Shown piece by piece: positions 34,957 through 45,432 of a stretch of DNA of 64,000 nt (its first letter is position 1; each line of letters starts with the position of its first letter). Under the pieces are notes generated by a model that saw only the letters and a program-made list of their open reading frames with translations, ran no database searches and was not told where the DNA came from. The stretch is from contig JANQND010000019.1 of NCBI GenBank assembly GCA_028279765.1, forward strand, positions 25,034-89,033, given 5' to 3'. A program made the translations under genes and the position numbers. The DNA is from Candidatus Nanoarchaeia archaeon. Its GTDB lineage: Archaea; Nanobdellota; Nanobdellia; Woesearchaeales; WJIZ01.

Positions 34957-37239
34957 TTATTCTGCTTTGAATTTTCTCTTTTTTATTGTTCTTTTGAGCC
35001 ATTCCTCCCATTCAAAGAATATTTTTTTTGAGTCTAATGTGCCGGTTTTTTCAGCAACGCGATCAGAGATTTTGTGAAATTCGTCGTTAGAGAGAATAAC
35101 AAAGTCTGCTTCTAACAGGTCCGGGTTGTTATGCTTATCTGAGTATTTGACTATGGTTTCTTTTATTTTTGCCCGCAGTAAGATATTATCCCAGATTGCA
35201 TCCCAGTTTCCTGCCCATTCTTTTACATTGCCTGCGATTGCCTTGAGTATATCGGATTCTCCATTGAGCAGATCGTCGGAGGGGAGAAGCTTATCTTCCT
35301 TAGGATCGTATTTCATGAGATCTACGAATCCTCCCTCTAATAAAGGATCATTTTCCCACTGCTTTCGTACTTCGGTAATCTGGGTTACTCTTCTCCATCG
35401 GTGGATGCCATCGGGGGATCGGATAGGGTTTGCTACAATGACAATATCTGTTGCCTTAAAGCTGGTTTTTGGAACCTGCAAATCATTGACTACTCTGTCG
35501 AAAACGCCATAGGGGGAATCACCATGAATAGTTCCTGCTACAATGTTTGCCAGGGCACCGATTCGCATGGATTCATAGAGCGCTCGCGCTTCAGTACTTC
35601 GTACTTCTCCTACGATTAATCCTGAGTCTCCTAAACGCAGCGTGGTTCGAATACCCTCGTCTGCTGATACTTCTGCAGTTCCCTGAGTCATTGCAGATGC
35701 TACTTTCATAGGCTGGATGTTATAGCCGAGTTTTCGTAAGGAGTCTACCGGAAGCTCAAGGGTGTCTTCGATAGTGATGAGCCGTGATCGTCTCATGACC
35801 TCGACCATCACTGCGCTAAGCACCGATGTTTTTCCTGCTGACCTGGTTCCTGCAATCAACATGGTTCGTGATCCATCCACAAGGAAACTGATGAGTCCTG
35901 CGGCGAGCGGATCAAGCATGCGCTGTTTGATGAATAGAGGCAGAGTCCATGGCTTATCACGATGCCTGCGGAATGCGTATGCTAGCCCTTGCGGATTTAA
36001 TGGAGAGGAGATAACCGCAACCCTGGTGTTTGCTCCTGGAAGTAAGAGTTCAGTATCAAGAATAGAGTTTGCCTCGTCAAGCGGCCTTCCTGAGATTAGC
36101 CTGAGCTTTGATGCCCAGCTCTCTGATTCTGGCTCTGTCGGAATAATGTTTGTTTTGCAGTCGCCAAAATCCTGATGTACCACGAACATTGGTGTCTCTC
36201 CCATGGGAGAATTAATCGTGATGTCCTGGATTTTCTGGTCAGAGAGCAGCACCTCGATGAGCCCAAAGCCAATGGTGTAGCGCACCAGGATGCTCGTAAG
36301 GAGGTCAATATCTTTTTCTTTCAGTTTTAGTTCCTTGTAGCTGGTCAGCTCTTCAATGAGATCCCGTCCTACGTTATAGAATACCTGGCGCATGCGGTCA
36401 GGATCAACAAAGTCTGATTTCTTTGGCTTGTGCTCTGCCATGATTTTTCGTGCAGTATCAAGCACTTCGTATTGTTCTTCGTCTAATCTGAATTCAGGAG
36501 GAGTTAAATGATAGAGGTATTGGACAGAGTTTGGAATTTCGAAAATAGTAACTTCTGTCCCATCATCTAAGGTGTAGGTGTCAAGTTCCTCGCCGTCTGT
36601 TGGGTAGGCAGCCATCAACTTAGTGAACATGAAGTCCGGCTTGATCGTGGGACTGAACACTAACTGATAGATCTGCCGATCTCCCGGGATGTATCCTGCA
36701 AGCTGGGATTTTACCATGTCAATGAGTTTGATGCGTTCAAAAAGCGAGATGATGTGGTTGAGAAGAGCAAGATAGGTTTGCTGGCAGCCTGCGCAGGTCG
36801 AATTAACCATCTTTTCTGCTTTGATTGCTTCGTCGCGCTCTAAACGCTTGAGTTCTACGTATGCGCTAATAGGGTCTGATTTTACCGTGGAAGAGATGAG
36901 GTTCTTTATTTGGGCATACCAGTTGGGAAGGCATTGAATACACTGTGGCTTCATCAATACGTCATACCCGGGCATATTTTGTGTTCTGGAGAGATGAGAG
37001 TGCAGGCGTACTACTTCTTTGAGTATTTCGGTTTGGTTAAAGTCGTATTCGTAGTCCCTTTTTTGCTGAAAGACAATTTTTGTTGCGTTTGGCTCTTTTG
37101 CAAGGATGTCGATGGCATGGGATAATGTTATGGGATCATCTTCAATAGCAGGAATACGCGGATAGTCCTCACAGTTTGCTACTATCACGGTATCCTCTCC
37201 TTCCCGTGCTATACGATAAGAGAAAGGGCTATCTGGCAT
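34957..37239 (-). CDS. Type II/IV secretion (pilus assembly) ATPase, second system
   Basis: A protein of 760 residues of the FlaI/TadA/VirB11 superfamily. Walker A GTRSAGKTS, Asp box ITIEDTLELPVDSL, Walker B LIVGEVRSTEA and His box GTIHGDSPYGVFDR are all present, preceded by a long N-domain (about 1-330) with two CxxC pairs (CIQCLPNW; STCAGCQQ) that may bind zinc. It lacks the helical repeats of the first ATPase. Its start overlaps the stop of a ribbon-helix-helix gene in TAATG, giving an operon RHH-ATPase-platform. Confidence 0.9.
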   Translation of the reverse strand: MPDSPFSYRIAREGEDTVIVANCEDYPRIPAIEDDPITLSHAIDILAKEPNATKIVFQQKRDYEYDFNQTEILKEVVRLHSHLSRTQNMPGYDVLMKPQCIQCLPNWYAQIKNLISSTVKSDPISAYVELKRLERDEAIKAEKMVNSTCAGCQQTYLALLNHIISLFERIKLIDMVKSQLAGYIPGDRQIYQLVFSPTIKPDFMFTKLMAAYPTDGEELDTYTLDDGTEVTIFEIPNSVQYLYHLTPPEFRLDEEQYEVLDTARKIMAEHKPKKSDFVDPDRMRQVFYNVGRDLIEELTSYKELKLKEKDIDLLTSILVRYTIGFGLIEVLLSDQKIQDITINSPMGETPMFVVHQDFGDCKTNIIPTEPESESWASKLRLISGRPLDEANSILDTELLLPGANTRVAVISSPLNPQGLAYAFRRHRDKPWTLPLFIKQRMLDPLAAGLISFLVDGSRTMLIAGTRSAGKTSVLSAVMVEVMRRSRLITIEDTLELPVDSLRKLGYNIQPMKVASAMTQGTAEVSADEGIRTTLRLGDSGLIVGEVRSTEARALYESMRIGALANIVAGTIHGDSPYGVFDRVVNDLQVPKTSFKATDIVIVANPIRSPDGIHRWRRVTQITEVRKQWENDPLLEGGFVDLMKYDPKEDKLLPSDDLLNGESDILKAIAGNVKEWAGNWDAIWDNILLRAKIKETIVKYSDKHNNPDLLEADFVILSNDEFHKISDRVAEKTGTLDSKKIFFEWEEWLKRTIKKRKFKAE

Positions 37240-37376
37240 TATCGCCCACCTCTTAGTCGTTCAAGAGCTATTTCAATAAGGTGGGATTTGTTTCGGTATT
37301 TTGCCTTGTTTTCACACTGTTTGCTAATCCAGAGAATCAGATCTTCTTCAATAGTTGCTGAAATGGGCTTTTTCAT
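37239..37376 (-). CDS. Ribbon-helix-helix DNA-binding protein (45 aa)
   Basis: A protein of 45 residues (MKKPISATIEEDLILWISKQ, then KAKYRNKSHLIEIALERLRG). The strand ISATI, helix 1, NKS turn and helix 2 fit the CopG/Arc ribbon-helix-helix fold; such proteins bind operators as dimers. Its stop overlaps the start of the secretion ATPase by one base (TAATG), coupling their translation. An inverted-repeat hairpin lies 14 bases before its start. It is probably an autoregulator of the pilus operon (inference). Confidence 0.75.
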   Translation of the reverse strand: MKKPISATIEEDLILWISKQCENKAKYRNKSHLIEIALERLRGGR

Positions 37377-37389
37377 GGGGGAAAAGAAT

Positions 37390-37442
37390 CCGTAAAAGAG
37401 TCAGAAAAAGCATGTTGGGGGTATGCTGCTACCCTTTTACGG
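37390..37442. promoter_or_regulatory. Inverted repeat upstream of the RHH-secretion operon
   Basis: A perfect 9-bp inverted repeat CCGTAAAAG (37390-37398) / CTTTTACGG (37434-37442), with an inner AGCAT...ATGCT pair. On the minus strand it lies between a TATA-like region (about 37468-37483) and the start at 37376, so it should be in the 5' leader as well as near the transcription start. Candidate operator or RNA leader for autoregulation. Confidence 0.55.
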
Positions 37443-37616
37443 AAAAAATGTGATGCTGAAAACATATTATGATATATATTTTCTTTATTTTAACAGATTT
37501 ACTATATTTTATAATATAATTAGTATTTAAATGTGTTGATTTATTCTGTTGATAATTTGGTAACCACTAAGTAATCCTTACATAATCTTTAATAATGTCC
37601 AGGAGAATGATACTAT

Positions 37617-38027
37617 ATGGTTAAGATAGTAATGGGGAAAAAGCCTGCTGCTGCAAAAAGCAGTGCTGTTCCGTCTGCTGCAAAGGACCTTGAAGGGACA
37701 GCGAGGCGATTAAAGATAATGGAAGAGCGTTTTGCGAACATGCGCTCCAAGGTTCAGGTGCTTGAGCAGAATATGCTGCATAAGCACAAGAATTTCTTTG
37801 TGGAGATCAAAACGCTTAATATGGAACTGACTGAAGTGAAGAAAGAGATCAATGAGCTCAAGGATAAGATTATTATCATGGTGCGGGAGCTGGATTCGTT
37901 TGCTAAAAAAGAAGAAGTGCATATTCTGAAAAAGTATATTGACTTGTGGAATCCGGTGAAGTTTGTTTCCAAGCGGGAAGTTGAGTCTATTGTCCACGAA
38001 GTTATTGAGAAGATGCGAAGGGAATAA
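37617..38027 (+). CDS. Coiled-coil protein, possible archaellum/pilus accessory (FlaC/D/E-like)
   Basis: A protein of 136 residues. After a Lys/Ala-rich start comes a long coiled coil (about 25-100; LKIMEERFANMRSKVQVLEQ, VKKEINELKDKIIIM), then a compact end (YIDLWNPVKFVSKREVESIV). The ending resembles the conserved C-terminus of archaellum accessory proteins of the FlaC/FlaD/FlaE group. It is divergent from the RHH operon and is followed by another coiled-coil protein, supporting a link with the secretion machinery. Confidence 0.6.
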   Translation: MVKIVMGKKPAAAKSSAVPSAAKDLEGTARRLKIMEERFANMRSKVQVLEQNMLHKHKNFFVEIKTLNMELTEVKKEINELKDKIIIMVRELDSFAKKEEVHILKKYIDLWNPVKFVSKREVESIVHEVIEKMRRE

Positions 38028-38047
38028 GGATTTTTATTTGTTCTTGT

Positions 38048-38135
38048 TGACAACAACAATGGCGCAAATTGCTTAGTCTCTAAGCAAAGGTTTTGTGCAA
38101 CAAAACCGCTTTGCCTGCCGTTATTGTTGTTGTCA
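38048..38135 (-). repeat. Modular palindromic element, copy B (reverse orientation)
   Basis: An 88-bp element. The outer arms are perfect 13-bp inverted repeats (38048-38060 TGACAACAACAAT and 38123-38135). On the minus strand the left end reads ACGGCAGGCAAAG and the right end TTTGCGCCATTGTTGTTG, matching copies A, C and D. Internal hairpins: TTGCTTAG/CTAAGCAA (38069-38087) and GGTTTTG/CAAAACC (38089-38107); the second equals the hairpin of copy A. Confidence 0.82.
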
Positions 38136-38165
38136 TAATTCTCATCAGATATGTAAATGAAAACT

Positions 38166-38173
38166 TTTATATA
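38166..38173 (+). promoter_or_regulatory. TATA box of the gene at 38212
   Basis: TTTATATA, about 38 bases before the ATG at 38212, with GAGGTG (38199-38204) as a ribosome-binding site. Confidence 0.5.
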
Positions 38174-38211
38174 GGTAGTTTCTTAGCGTTAGTAAAAAGA
38201 GGTGTGGGTGA

Positions 38212-38871
38212 ATGCCGTTATTTGGAAAGAAGAAAGATACTAATCCTGATCCGTATGCAGATATGATGCAGGGCGGAATGCCGCCACCAGCAGGGTCCGG
38301 ACAAGACCCGTATGGTGCAGGCATGGACCCTGCAATGCAGGACCCCTATGCGAATCCTAATCAAGACTATTATCAGCAGCAGGCAGAGATGCCTCCAGCT
38401 GCTGACCCTCAGATGCCGCCTCTGGACCCTGGTGTGCCGCAGGGAATGCCGCCACCAGCAGGGCCAGATCCGTATGCACAACCGCAGCAAGACCCCGCTG
38501 GCTTCAGTCCTTCCGGTGCTGCACCGTCCTTTTCCGTCGATGATAATAAGGAGCGTATTGAAGAGATTGCTGAGGCAATCATTGATGAGAAATGGAATGT
38601 TCTGGTAAAGGATATCAATAAGGTGATTGAGTGGAAGGAGCGCTCCGATAATGAGCTGAAACGACTTTCCCAGGAAATTGTAAATCTGAAAGAGCGCTTT
38701 GAGTCCCTGCACAAAGGAGTGCTGGGCAAGATTTCTGATTATGACCAGAATCTTTCTAATGTAGGAACAGAGATCAAGGCAATGGAGAAAGTGTTTCAGA
38801 ATGTTTTGCCTACCTTAACCGAGAGTATCCATAAGCTGGAGCGATTGTCTAAAGGTCCAGGTGAGAAGTAA
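38212..38871 (+). CDS. Pro-rich/coiled-coil protein, possible pilus accessory
   Basis: A protein of 219 residues. It opens MPLFGKKKDTNPDPYAD, and about 100 residues of Pro/Gln/Met/Tyr-rich sequence follow (units such as GMPPPAGSGQDPYG and GMPPPAGPDPYAQ). The second half (about 110-219) is helical coiled coil (ERIEEIAEAIIDEKWNVLV, VNLKERFESLHKGVLGK). Low complexity in front and a coiled coil behind suggest a scaffold. It is probably linked with the coiled-coil gene upstream; no function is shown. Confidence 0.55.
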   Translation: MPLFGKKKDTNPDPYADMMQGGMPPPAGSGQDPYGAGMDPAMQDPYANPNQDYYQQQAEMPPAADPQMPPLDPGVPQGMPPPAGPDPYAQPQQDPAGFSPSGAAPSFSVDDNKERIEEIAEAIIDEKWNVLVKDINKVIEWKERSDNELKRLSQEIVNLKERFESLHKGVLGKISDYDQNLSNVGTEIKAMEKVFQNVLPTLTESIHKLERLSKGPGEK

Positions 38872-38916
38872 GAGGATTTTATTCTGGTGTTGGTTTATTG
38901 TTTATTTGTGCTTCTA

Positions 38917-39441
38917 CTATGCAGATTTTCCTACCATTAATGCAACGGTAAATATCGACACTAACAGAACGAAGATTACTCCAAGAATTTTTGGATGAAG
39001 CAGGAAGTGTGTAGTGGAGATATAATCATCATCAACTATTTCGTTGCCATCTTCATCAATATCGCCCGGAACGTCAATTTGCTCTCTGAGCTGAACACCC
39101 GTTGCGACCAAGAAGATAACAATCGTGATTGCCAAGAGAGCCCATTTGAAGTCGGCATAATCAGATACCGTAGCGCCCATGGTCTTCCCTGCTATCATAA
39201 TGAACAAGGTGAACACCAAGAGTACACCAACCCAGGGAACAACAGATTTCAAGATGTTTGCCAGCAGATCAGACATGATGCTGAATATGCCTAAAATAAA
39301 CGCGATGATCCATACTATCCATTTAGATCCTCCTGTGAAATTGCTGTTTGAGATGAATACATAGGCAACGACAATAATCAAAATAAGAAGAAATACCCTG
39401 GAAAATGCTTCCAGGCCAGTGAGATCAAGGAATGTTGCCAT
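38917..39441 (-). CDS. Membrane protein (five predicted helices)
   Basis: A protein of 174 residues with predicted helices at about 12-30, 38-58, 65-88, 98-115 and 150-170. It begins MATFLDLTGLEAFSR, like the MAGFEFETILDFL start of the next protein, so the three consecutive membrane genes (38917-40651) may be distant paralogues. The loop between helices 4 and 5 is acidic. It has no enzyme motif. The cluster sits between pilus genes and the ion channel. Confidence 0.6.
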   Translation of the reverse strand: MATFLDLTGLEAFSRVFLLILIIVVAYVFISNSNFTGGSKWIVWIIAFILGIFSIMSDLLANILKSVVPWVGVLLVFTLFIMIAGKTMGATVSDYADFKWALLAITIVIFLVATGVQLREQIDVPGDIDEDGNEIVDDDYISTTHFLLHPKILGVIFVLLVSIFTVALMVGKSA

Positions 39442-39463
39442 TGTCTATGTGGTTTGTTTACGA

Positions 39464-40057
39464 TTATTTTTTCCCGAAGAGCTCATTAAAGTTAAACCCA
39501 AACCTCTCTAAAGCCCCTTCTTTGCTATCTCCACCGCTGGTTATGAAACCGATTATTATAGCGAAAATAAGGATCATCACAAAGACCGCGATAGCGTCTT
39601 CACCGAAGAAGTCCACTAGTGCTCCTGAGCCAATATCATCTCCCCACCACCCTGCTGCTGCACCAAAGATGAATACAATAGCGAGGATAGAGAAAAATGC
39701 AATCCAGCCCGGCATGGTTACTCCGAGCATCACTCGATCATGAGCAAAGACTCCAATGATAACTAAGAGCATCAACACTGCTACTACCAGAAGAGAGACT
39801 GATGGCAAGGCCCGGTTAATGATTTCTACGGGATCAAAGGAAGTGGGAAAGGCGTTACTGGTGTGTGCAAAAACAACGGATAATGCCATTACTAAAGAGA
39901 GTACCACATTAAGGTTCTTTTTTCCTTCTCCGAGTATTTTTGTTTTTTCTAATACTGAAAAGACGATGGTGAATACCAGTAAAAAGGGAAGTGCTATTTC
40001 AAGAAGACCGATATCTTCAAGAAAGTCCAGTATTGTTTCAAATTCAAAGCCTGCCAT
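39464..40057 (-). CDS. Membrane protein, paralogue of the next gene
   Basis: A protein of 197 residues. The segment ALPFLLVFTIVFSVLEKTKI closely matches VLPFILVFTIVYAILEKTKV in the gene at 40073, followed by a GKKNLN/RKNLNAMVAF-like loop and further helices. About five transmembrane segments. The two are clear paralogues with conserved order, and similar pairs are familiar from DPANN genomes as far as I recall. The function is unknown. Confidence 0.65.
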   Translation of the reverse strand: MAGFEFETILDFLEDIGLLEIALPFLLVFTIVFSVLEKTKILGEGKKNLNVVLSLVMALSVVFAHTSNAFPTSFDPVEIINRALPSVSLLVVAVLMLLVIIGVFAHDRVMLGVTMPGWIAFFSILAIVFIFGAAAGWWGDDIGSGALVDFFGEDAIAVFVMILIFAIIIGFITSGGDSKEGALERFGFNFNELFGKK

Positions 40058-40072
40058 TTTTTGTTTACCTCT

Positions 40073-40651
40073 TTAGTGATCGTTTTTATGTTTTTCGTGA
40101 TTGGGAGTTCTGATGACGTAGAGGATTAATAGTACTAAGACTACTAATAGGATTACTGCGCCAACTGCCTCTCCGCCCTGACCGTTATTTGCAATGTAGT
40201 TCCAGAATATTTCCATCCAAGTATCTCCATTGTCGGTTTTTACTGCTCCGAGGAAGATTAATACGATTCCAATGAACATGAAGAACATGAAAAATGTTTT
40301 CCAGTCTCCCTGTAGGTATCCTCCTTCTGCATCTTTGTAAAAAGAGCCCACTAAGAGTAAGAATAGTACGGATAGGAGGAGTAAGATTACTACCTGAGCT
40401 GAGACTGTAGTAATGATTTCTACTAACCGTGATGATGCGACCACGAGAAATGCGATAACGAATGCAACCATGGCATTGAGGTTTTTTCTGGTGTATTCTT
40501 TACCGGAAATTTCTTCTGTTCCCAGCACTTTTGTTTTTTCCAGGATTGCATAGACAATCGTGAATACCAGAATGAAAGGAAGTACTACATCATATAATCC
40601 CACTGAGTCAAAGAATTCAATTACTCCACGGAATGTACTACTCTCTGCCAT
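40073..40651 (-). CDS. Membrane protein, paralogue of the gene at 39464
   Basis: About 192 residues from ATG 40651 (MAESSTFRGVIEFFDSVGLY). A longer frame to 40765 is rejected because a minus-strand TATA box CTTTATATAG lies at about 40673-40682, inside that extension, and the extension enters the palindromic element. Five predicted helices with the VLPFILVFTIVYAILEKTKV block. It is the first gene of the three-gene membrane cluster. Confidence 0.68.
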   Translation of the reverse strand: MAESSTFRGVIEFFDSVGLYDVVLPFILVFTIVYAILEKTKVLGTEEISGKEYTRKNLNAMVAFVIAFLVVASSRLVEIITTVSAQVVILLLLSVLFLLLVGSFYKDAEGGYLQGDWKTFFMFFMFIGIVLIFLGAVKTDNGDTWMEIFWNYIANNGQGGEAVGAVILLVVLVLLILYVIRTPNHEKHKNDH

Positions 40652-40740
40652 ATACCCTGTTACCGAGATTTTCACTATATAAAGGTTGTGGTGAAAGAGA
40701 AGGAGAATTACGTGATTATGACCTTGCCTTACTTTAGCTG

Positions 40741-40932
40741 TAGAAAACAACAACAACAACGGCAAGCATCCTCAAAAATCAGAGATTTTTGGGACCCTGA
40801 AAATCTTTGATTTTCATGGAAACGATTTTCTTCGAAAATCTTGGGCTCAGAGATGTCAGAGCAGGAATGCTCTGAGCATGCTGGAAATTATATTTCCTTC
40901 ACTTCGCCCATTTGCGCCATTGTTGTTTTCTA
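40741..40932 (+). repeat. Modular palindromic element, copy C (largest)
   Basis: A 192-bp element with 13-bp outer arms (40741-40753 TAGAAAACAACAA; 40920-40932). Left inner end ACGGCAAGCATCC, right inner end TTTGCGCCATTGTTG. Five internal hairpins: 40773-40791 (8 bp), 40798-40816 (8 bp, TTT loop), 40824-40840 (7 bp), 40845-40877 (8 bp, with a competing inner pair) and 40883-40897 (5 bp). Its right arm includes the stop codon of the ion channel gene. Confidence 0.85.
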
Positions 40933-41733
40933 TGTTAGCCTGTCTTCTTCCTGATAGATAAGATTTCCGCAGGCTTTGCAGTGGGTTGCGTCCTTGTCAT
41001 GGTATCGCAGGCCGCATTTTTTGCAGACCACGTCATGTTTTCCAGAGAGAATAATCCATTCTTTGGCGATCTGCGAGACCTGCCAGGGAATAAGAACGAT
41101 TCCTGAGATTATGCTTAATACTGTGACCCATTTTCCGGTATCAGTAATAGGAGTAATATCACCGAATCCTACCGTCGTGAGGGCAATAACAGTGAAATAG
41201 AACGCATCTGCAAAGGTTTTCACGCCTTCATTGTATGGGCTTTCTGCGAACCAGAAGAGGCCGGATGCGATAAAGAAAATCATGAGAATAGTCATGATTA
41301 ACCGGATTACTTTTAAGAGATGCCAGGTAATCGTCCCAAAGAAGAAATTAGGGTCTGAAGTGAACCGGAGGAATCTGAAAACCCTGAACAATCTGAGTAT
41401 TCTTAGCCATCCGAAGCTCAGGGAGGGGCTTACGAATAAGATGAGTACAGGAAGAATAGCAATGAGATCTATTATACTATAGATATTGAATATCTGTTTG
41501 AATCTGTTTGGTGCTGCATAGAGTCTTGCAATGTACTCAATGATGAAAATAAAGATGATGATGATTTCAATGGTGTTGAGGGTGTTGAGGATGTCTTCTG
41601 AGAGTGGATAGGTTCCCACTACGAAGATTAAGCACACAATGAGGATCAAAGCAACTAGTACTGCATCGATGATTCTTGCCGTTGTTGTGTGTGCTTCATT
41701 TAGGTTTTTGTGTAGATCTTCACGAAATGACAT
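40930..41733 (-). CDS. Voltage-gated potassium channel with C-terminal zinc ribbon
   Basis: A membrane protein of 267 residues of the KvAP/Kv type. S1-S3 lie at about 20-110. The S4 voltage sensor has regularly spaced Arg (RILRLFRVFRFLRF), S5 follows, and the selectivity filter is TTVGFGDI, a TVGYG variant with Phe, as in some K+ channels. S6 ends in a short linker and a zinc ribbon (CKKCGLRYHDKDATHCKACG). The ribbon could sense metal or bind a partner. Its stop codon lies in the palindromic element. Confidence 0.88.
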   Translation of the reverse strand: MSFREDLHKNLNEAHTTTARIIDAVLVALILIVCLIFVVGTYPLSEDILNTLNTIEIIIIFIFIIEYIARLYAAPNRFKQIFNIYSIIDLIAILPVLILFVSPSLSFGWLRILRLFRVFRFLRFTSDPNFFFGTITWHLLKVIRLIMTILMIFFIASGLFWFAESPYNEGVKTFADAFYFTVIALTTVGFGDITPITDTGKWVTVLSIISGIVLIPWQVSQIAKEWIILSGKHDVVCKKCGLRYHDKDATHCKACGNLIYQEEDRLT

Positions 41734-41838
41734 GGGTTTGATTTTGGGTGGAATTGTATATAAATATATTGGAATATCATAGATCCAAAAAGAAGCTTCT
41801 TAGAAAAAGTTATATGTAGATTGCTATACAAGTGCATT

Positions 41839-42288
41839 ATGAGGGTTAAACAGCTACGTGTTAATGATATTGACCAAATTAAGAGAATAGTTACGAGATG
41901 TAAAGGCCTGATTCTCCATACCGATTATACCTATTGGACATTATTATATAACTTTAGAAATCTCTGTTTTGGTATTGAAAAGAAAAATGAGATGATTGGG
42001 TTTATTACTGGTGTTAAAAATAGCACAAGCAAAGATACTCTCTTTGTCTGGCAGCTAGGAGTTTTAAGCGCCCATCGAAGAAAAGGATATGCTACAAAAC
42101 TCCTTCAGGAATTCGTGCATTCTGCTAGTAAAATAGGTTGCAAAAAGATACGGTTTACTATTGAGAAACCGAATAGTAAAAGTAAGAACTTCTTTTTTGC
42201 CTTTGCGCAGGAAAAGGGTTATTCAATTAAGAGTGCTGGTTCTGTGGATTCTCATGAATTTAAAACAATATATGAAATGGGTTTGTAG
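41839..42288 (+). CDS. GNAT acetyltransferase, EctA-like
   Basis: A protein of 149 residues starting MRVKQLRVNDIDQIKRI; a TTG 18 bases upstream is less likely. The acetyl-CoA loop is RRKGYATKLL. The stretch HTDYTYWTLLYNF and KDTLFVWQLGV resembles diaminobutyrate acetyltransferase (EctA), where DTLFVWQVAV is conserved. No ectoine genes are nearby, so the true substrate may be another amine or a protein. Confidence 0.72.
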   Translation: MRVKQLRVNDIDQIKRIVTRCKGLILHTDYTYWTLLYNFRNLCFGIEKKNEMIGFITGVKNSTSKDTLFVWQLGVLSAHRRKGYATKLLQEFVHSASKIGCKKIRFTIEKPNSKSKNFFFAFAQEKGYSIKSAGSVDSHEFKTIYEMGL

Positions 42289-42367
42289 ATTTTTTTCTTT
42301 TTGAATTGAGAGCGAGTGCATATCCCAAATCCAATCATTTAAATAGAGTTAGACAATTATTCTTTGT

Positions 42368-44468
<2,101 letters not shown>

Positions 44469-44470
44469 TA

Positions 44471-45169
44471 TTACTCTTTCTTCATTCTTTTAGCCCAGTA
44501 CATAACTGGAGTATCTACTATTGCCACAATCCATTTCATTACATAGGATGTAAAGAAAATAGATGTGATAACCGGCCATCCTAAAAATCCTTCTGGCTCA
44601 AACATCATGAAGTATCCTACAAAGAATATTCCTGTGAAGATGAGATTGTCTACTAATTGGGAAATCATGGTTGAGAGATTATTTCTGAGCCACAGATGCT
44701 TGTCCTTAGTGTAGGCTTTGATCTTTTGATAGAACCATACATCAAAGGATTGTGAGATAAGGTATGCTGTAAGGGATGCTATCAGGATGGGCATGAATAA
44801 TCCGAAGATTGCCTGTATATGCTCGCTCATATAATCTGATTCATGAGGGGCGAATTGTAATAAGATTTGCATGAGGATGGTTACCATGAGCAATACGAAG
44901 AATCCCAGCCAGACTGCTTTTTTTGCTTCTTTTTTTCCGTAGTTTTCATTAATAATATCTGTTGCTAAAAAAATGGAGCCATAGATGATATTCCCTAACG
45001 CGGTAACATAACCGAATAATTCTATGGTTTTGAGAACCTGGATGTTTGCAATAATAACTGATACCGTTACCCAAGTGAAGAGTCCTATTTTTCCGAAGAA
45101 TTTGTAGGCTAAGATAATTCCTGCATAGCTTGCTGCCAGCAATATGACCCATAGGAGTTCGTTTGGCAT
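44471..45169 (-). CDS. Queuosine precursor transporter, YhhQ/VUT family
   Basis: A membrane protein of 232 residues with about six helices. The signature GSIFLATDIINENYGKKEAKK after the second helix and the SQLVDNLIFTGIFFVGY block are typical of the YhhQ/VUT family, which imports preQ1, preQ0 or queuine. It converges on the zinc ribbon/tgt operon, 3 bases apart. The pairing supports salvage of a queuosine precursor. Confidence 0.87.
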   Translation of the reverse strand: MPNELLWVILLAASYAGIILAYKFFGKIGLFTWVTVSVIIANIQVLKTIELFGYVTALGNIIYGSIFLATDIINENYGKKEAKKAVWLGFFVLLMVTILMQILLQFAPHESDYMSEHIQAIFGLFMPILIASLTAYLISQSFDVWFYQKIKAYTKDKHLWLRNNLSTMISQLVDNLIFTGIFFVGYFMMFEPEGFLGWPVITSIFFTSYVMKWIVAIVDTPVMYWAKRMKKE

Positions 45170-45226
45170 TTGGTTTTGGATTGTGAGGTGTAATTTAAAT
45201 GTTTGGAATTAGAACTGGTATATTTT

Positions 45227-45364
45227 GCAGCAACAATAATGACAGGCATCCTCAAAAATCGAAGATTTTTGGGATCCTGAAAATCTTTGATTTTCATGAG
45301 ACCAATTTTGCTAAAGCAAAATTTCGAGTTTAGAGACTAAACTCGTCTGCGCCATTGTTGCTGC
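45227..45364 (+). repeat. Modular palindromic element, copy D
   Basis: A 138-bp element with 11-bp outer arms (45227-45237 GCAGCAACAAT; 45354-45364). Left inner end ATGACAGGCATCC, right inner end CTGCGCCATTGTTG. Four hairpins: 45253-45271, 45278-45296 (8 bp, TTT loop), 45304-45323 (8 bp, TAAA loop) and 45325-45345 (9 bp, AGA loop). The first 55 bases after the arm are nearly identical to copy C. Confidence 0.85.
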
Positions 45365-45400
45365 CTACTACGTTTAAATTCTCTATTTTCAATCATTACA

Positions 45401-45409
45401 TTTATAAAT
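45401..45409 (+). promoter_or_regulatory. TATA box of aspS
   Basis: TTTATAAAT with its centre about 28 bases before the ATG at 45433, implying a very short leader. Confidence 0.5.
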
Positions 45410-45432
45410 TATTCTCGAACTAGGTTTGGTAT

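Noticed and set aside
40652..40765. Longer N-terminus of the membrane protein at 40073, starting at 40765
   Set aside because: It would place the start upstream of the TATA box and inside the palindromic element; ATG 40651 begins at the conserved part shared with the paralogue.
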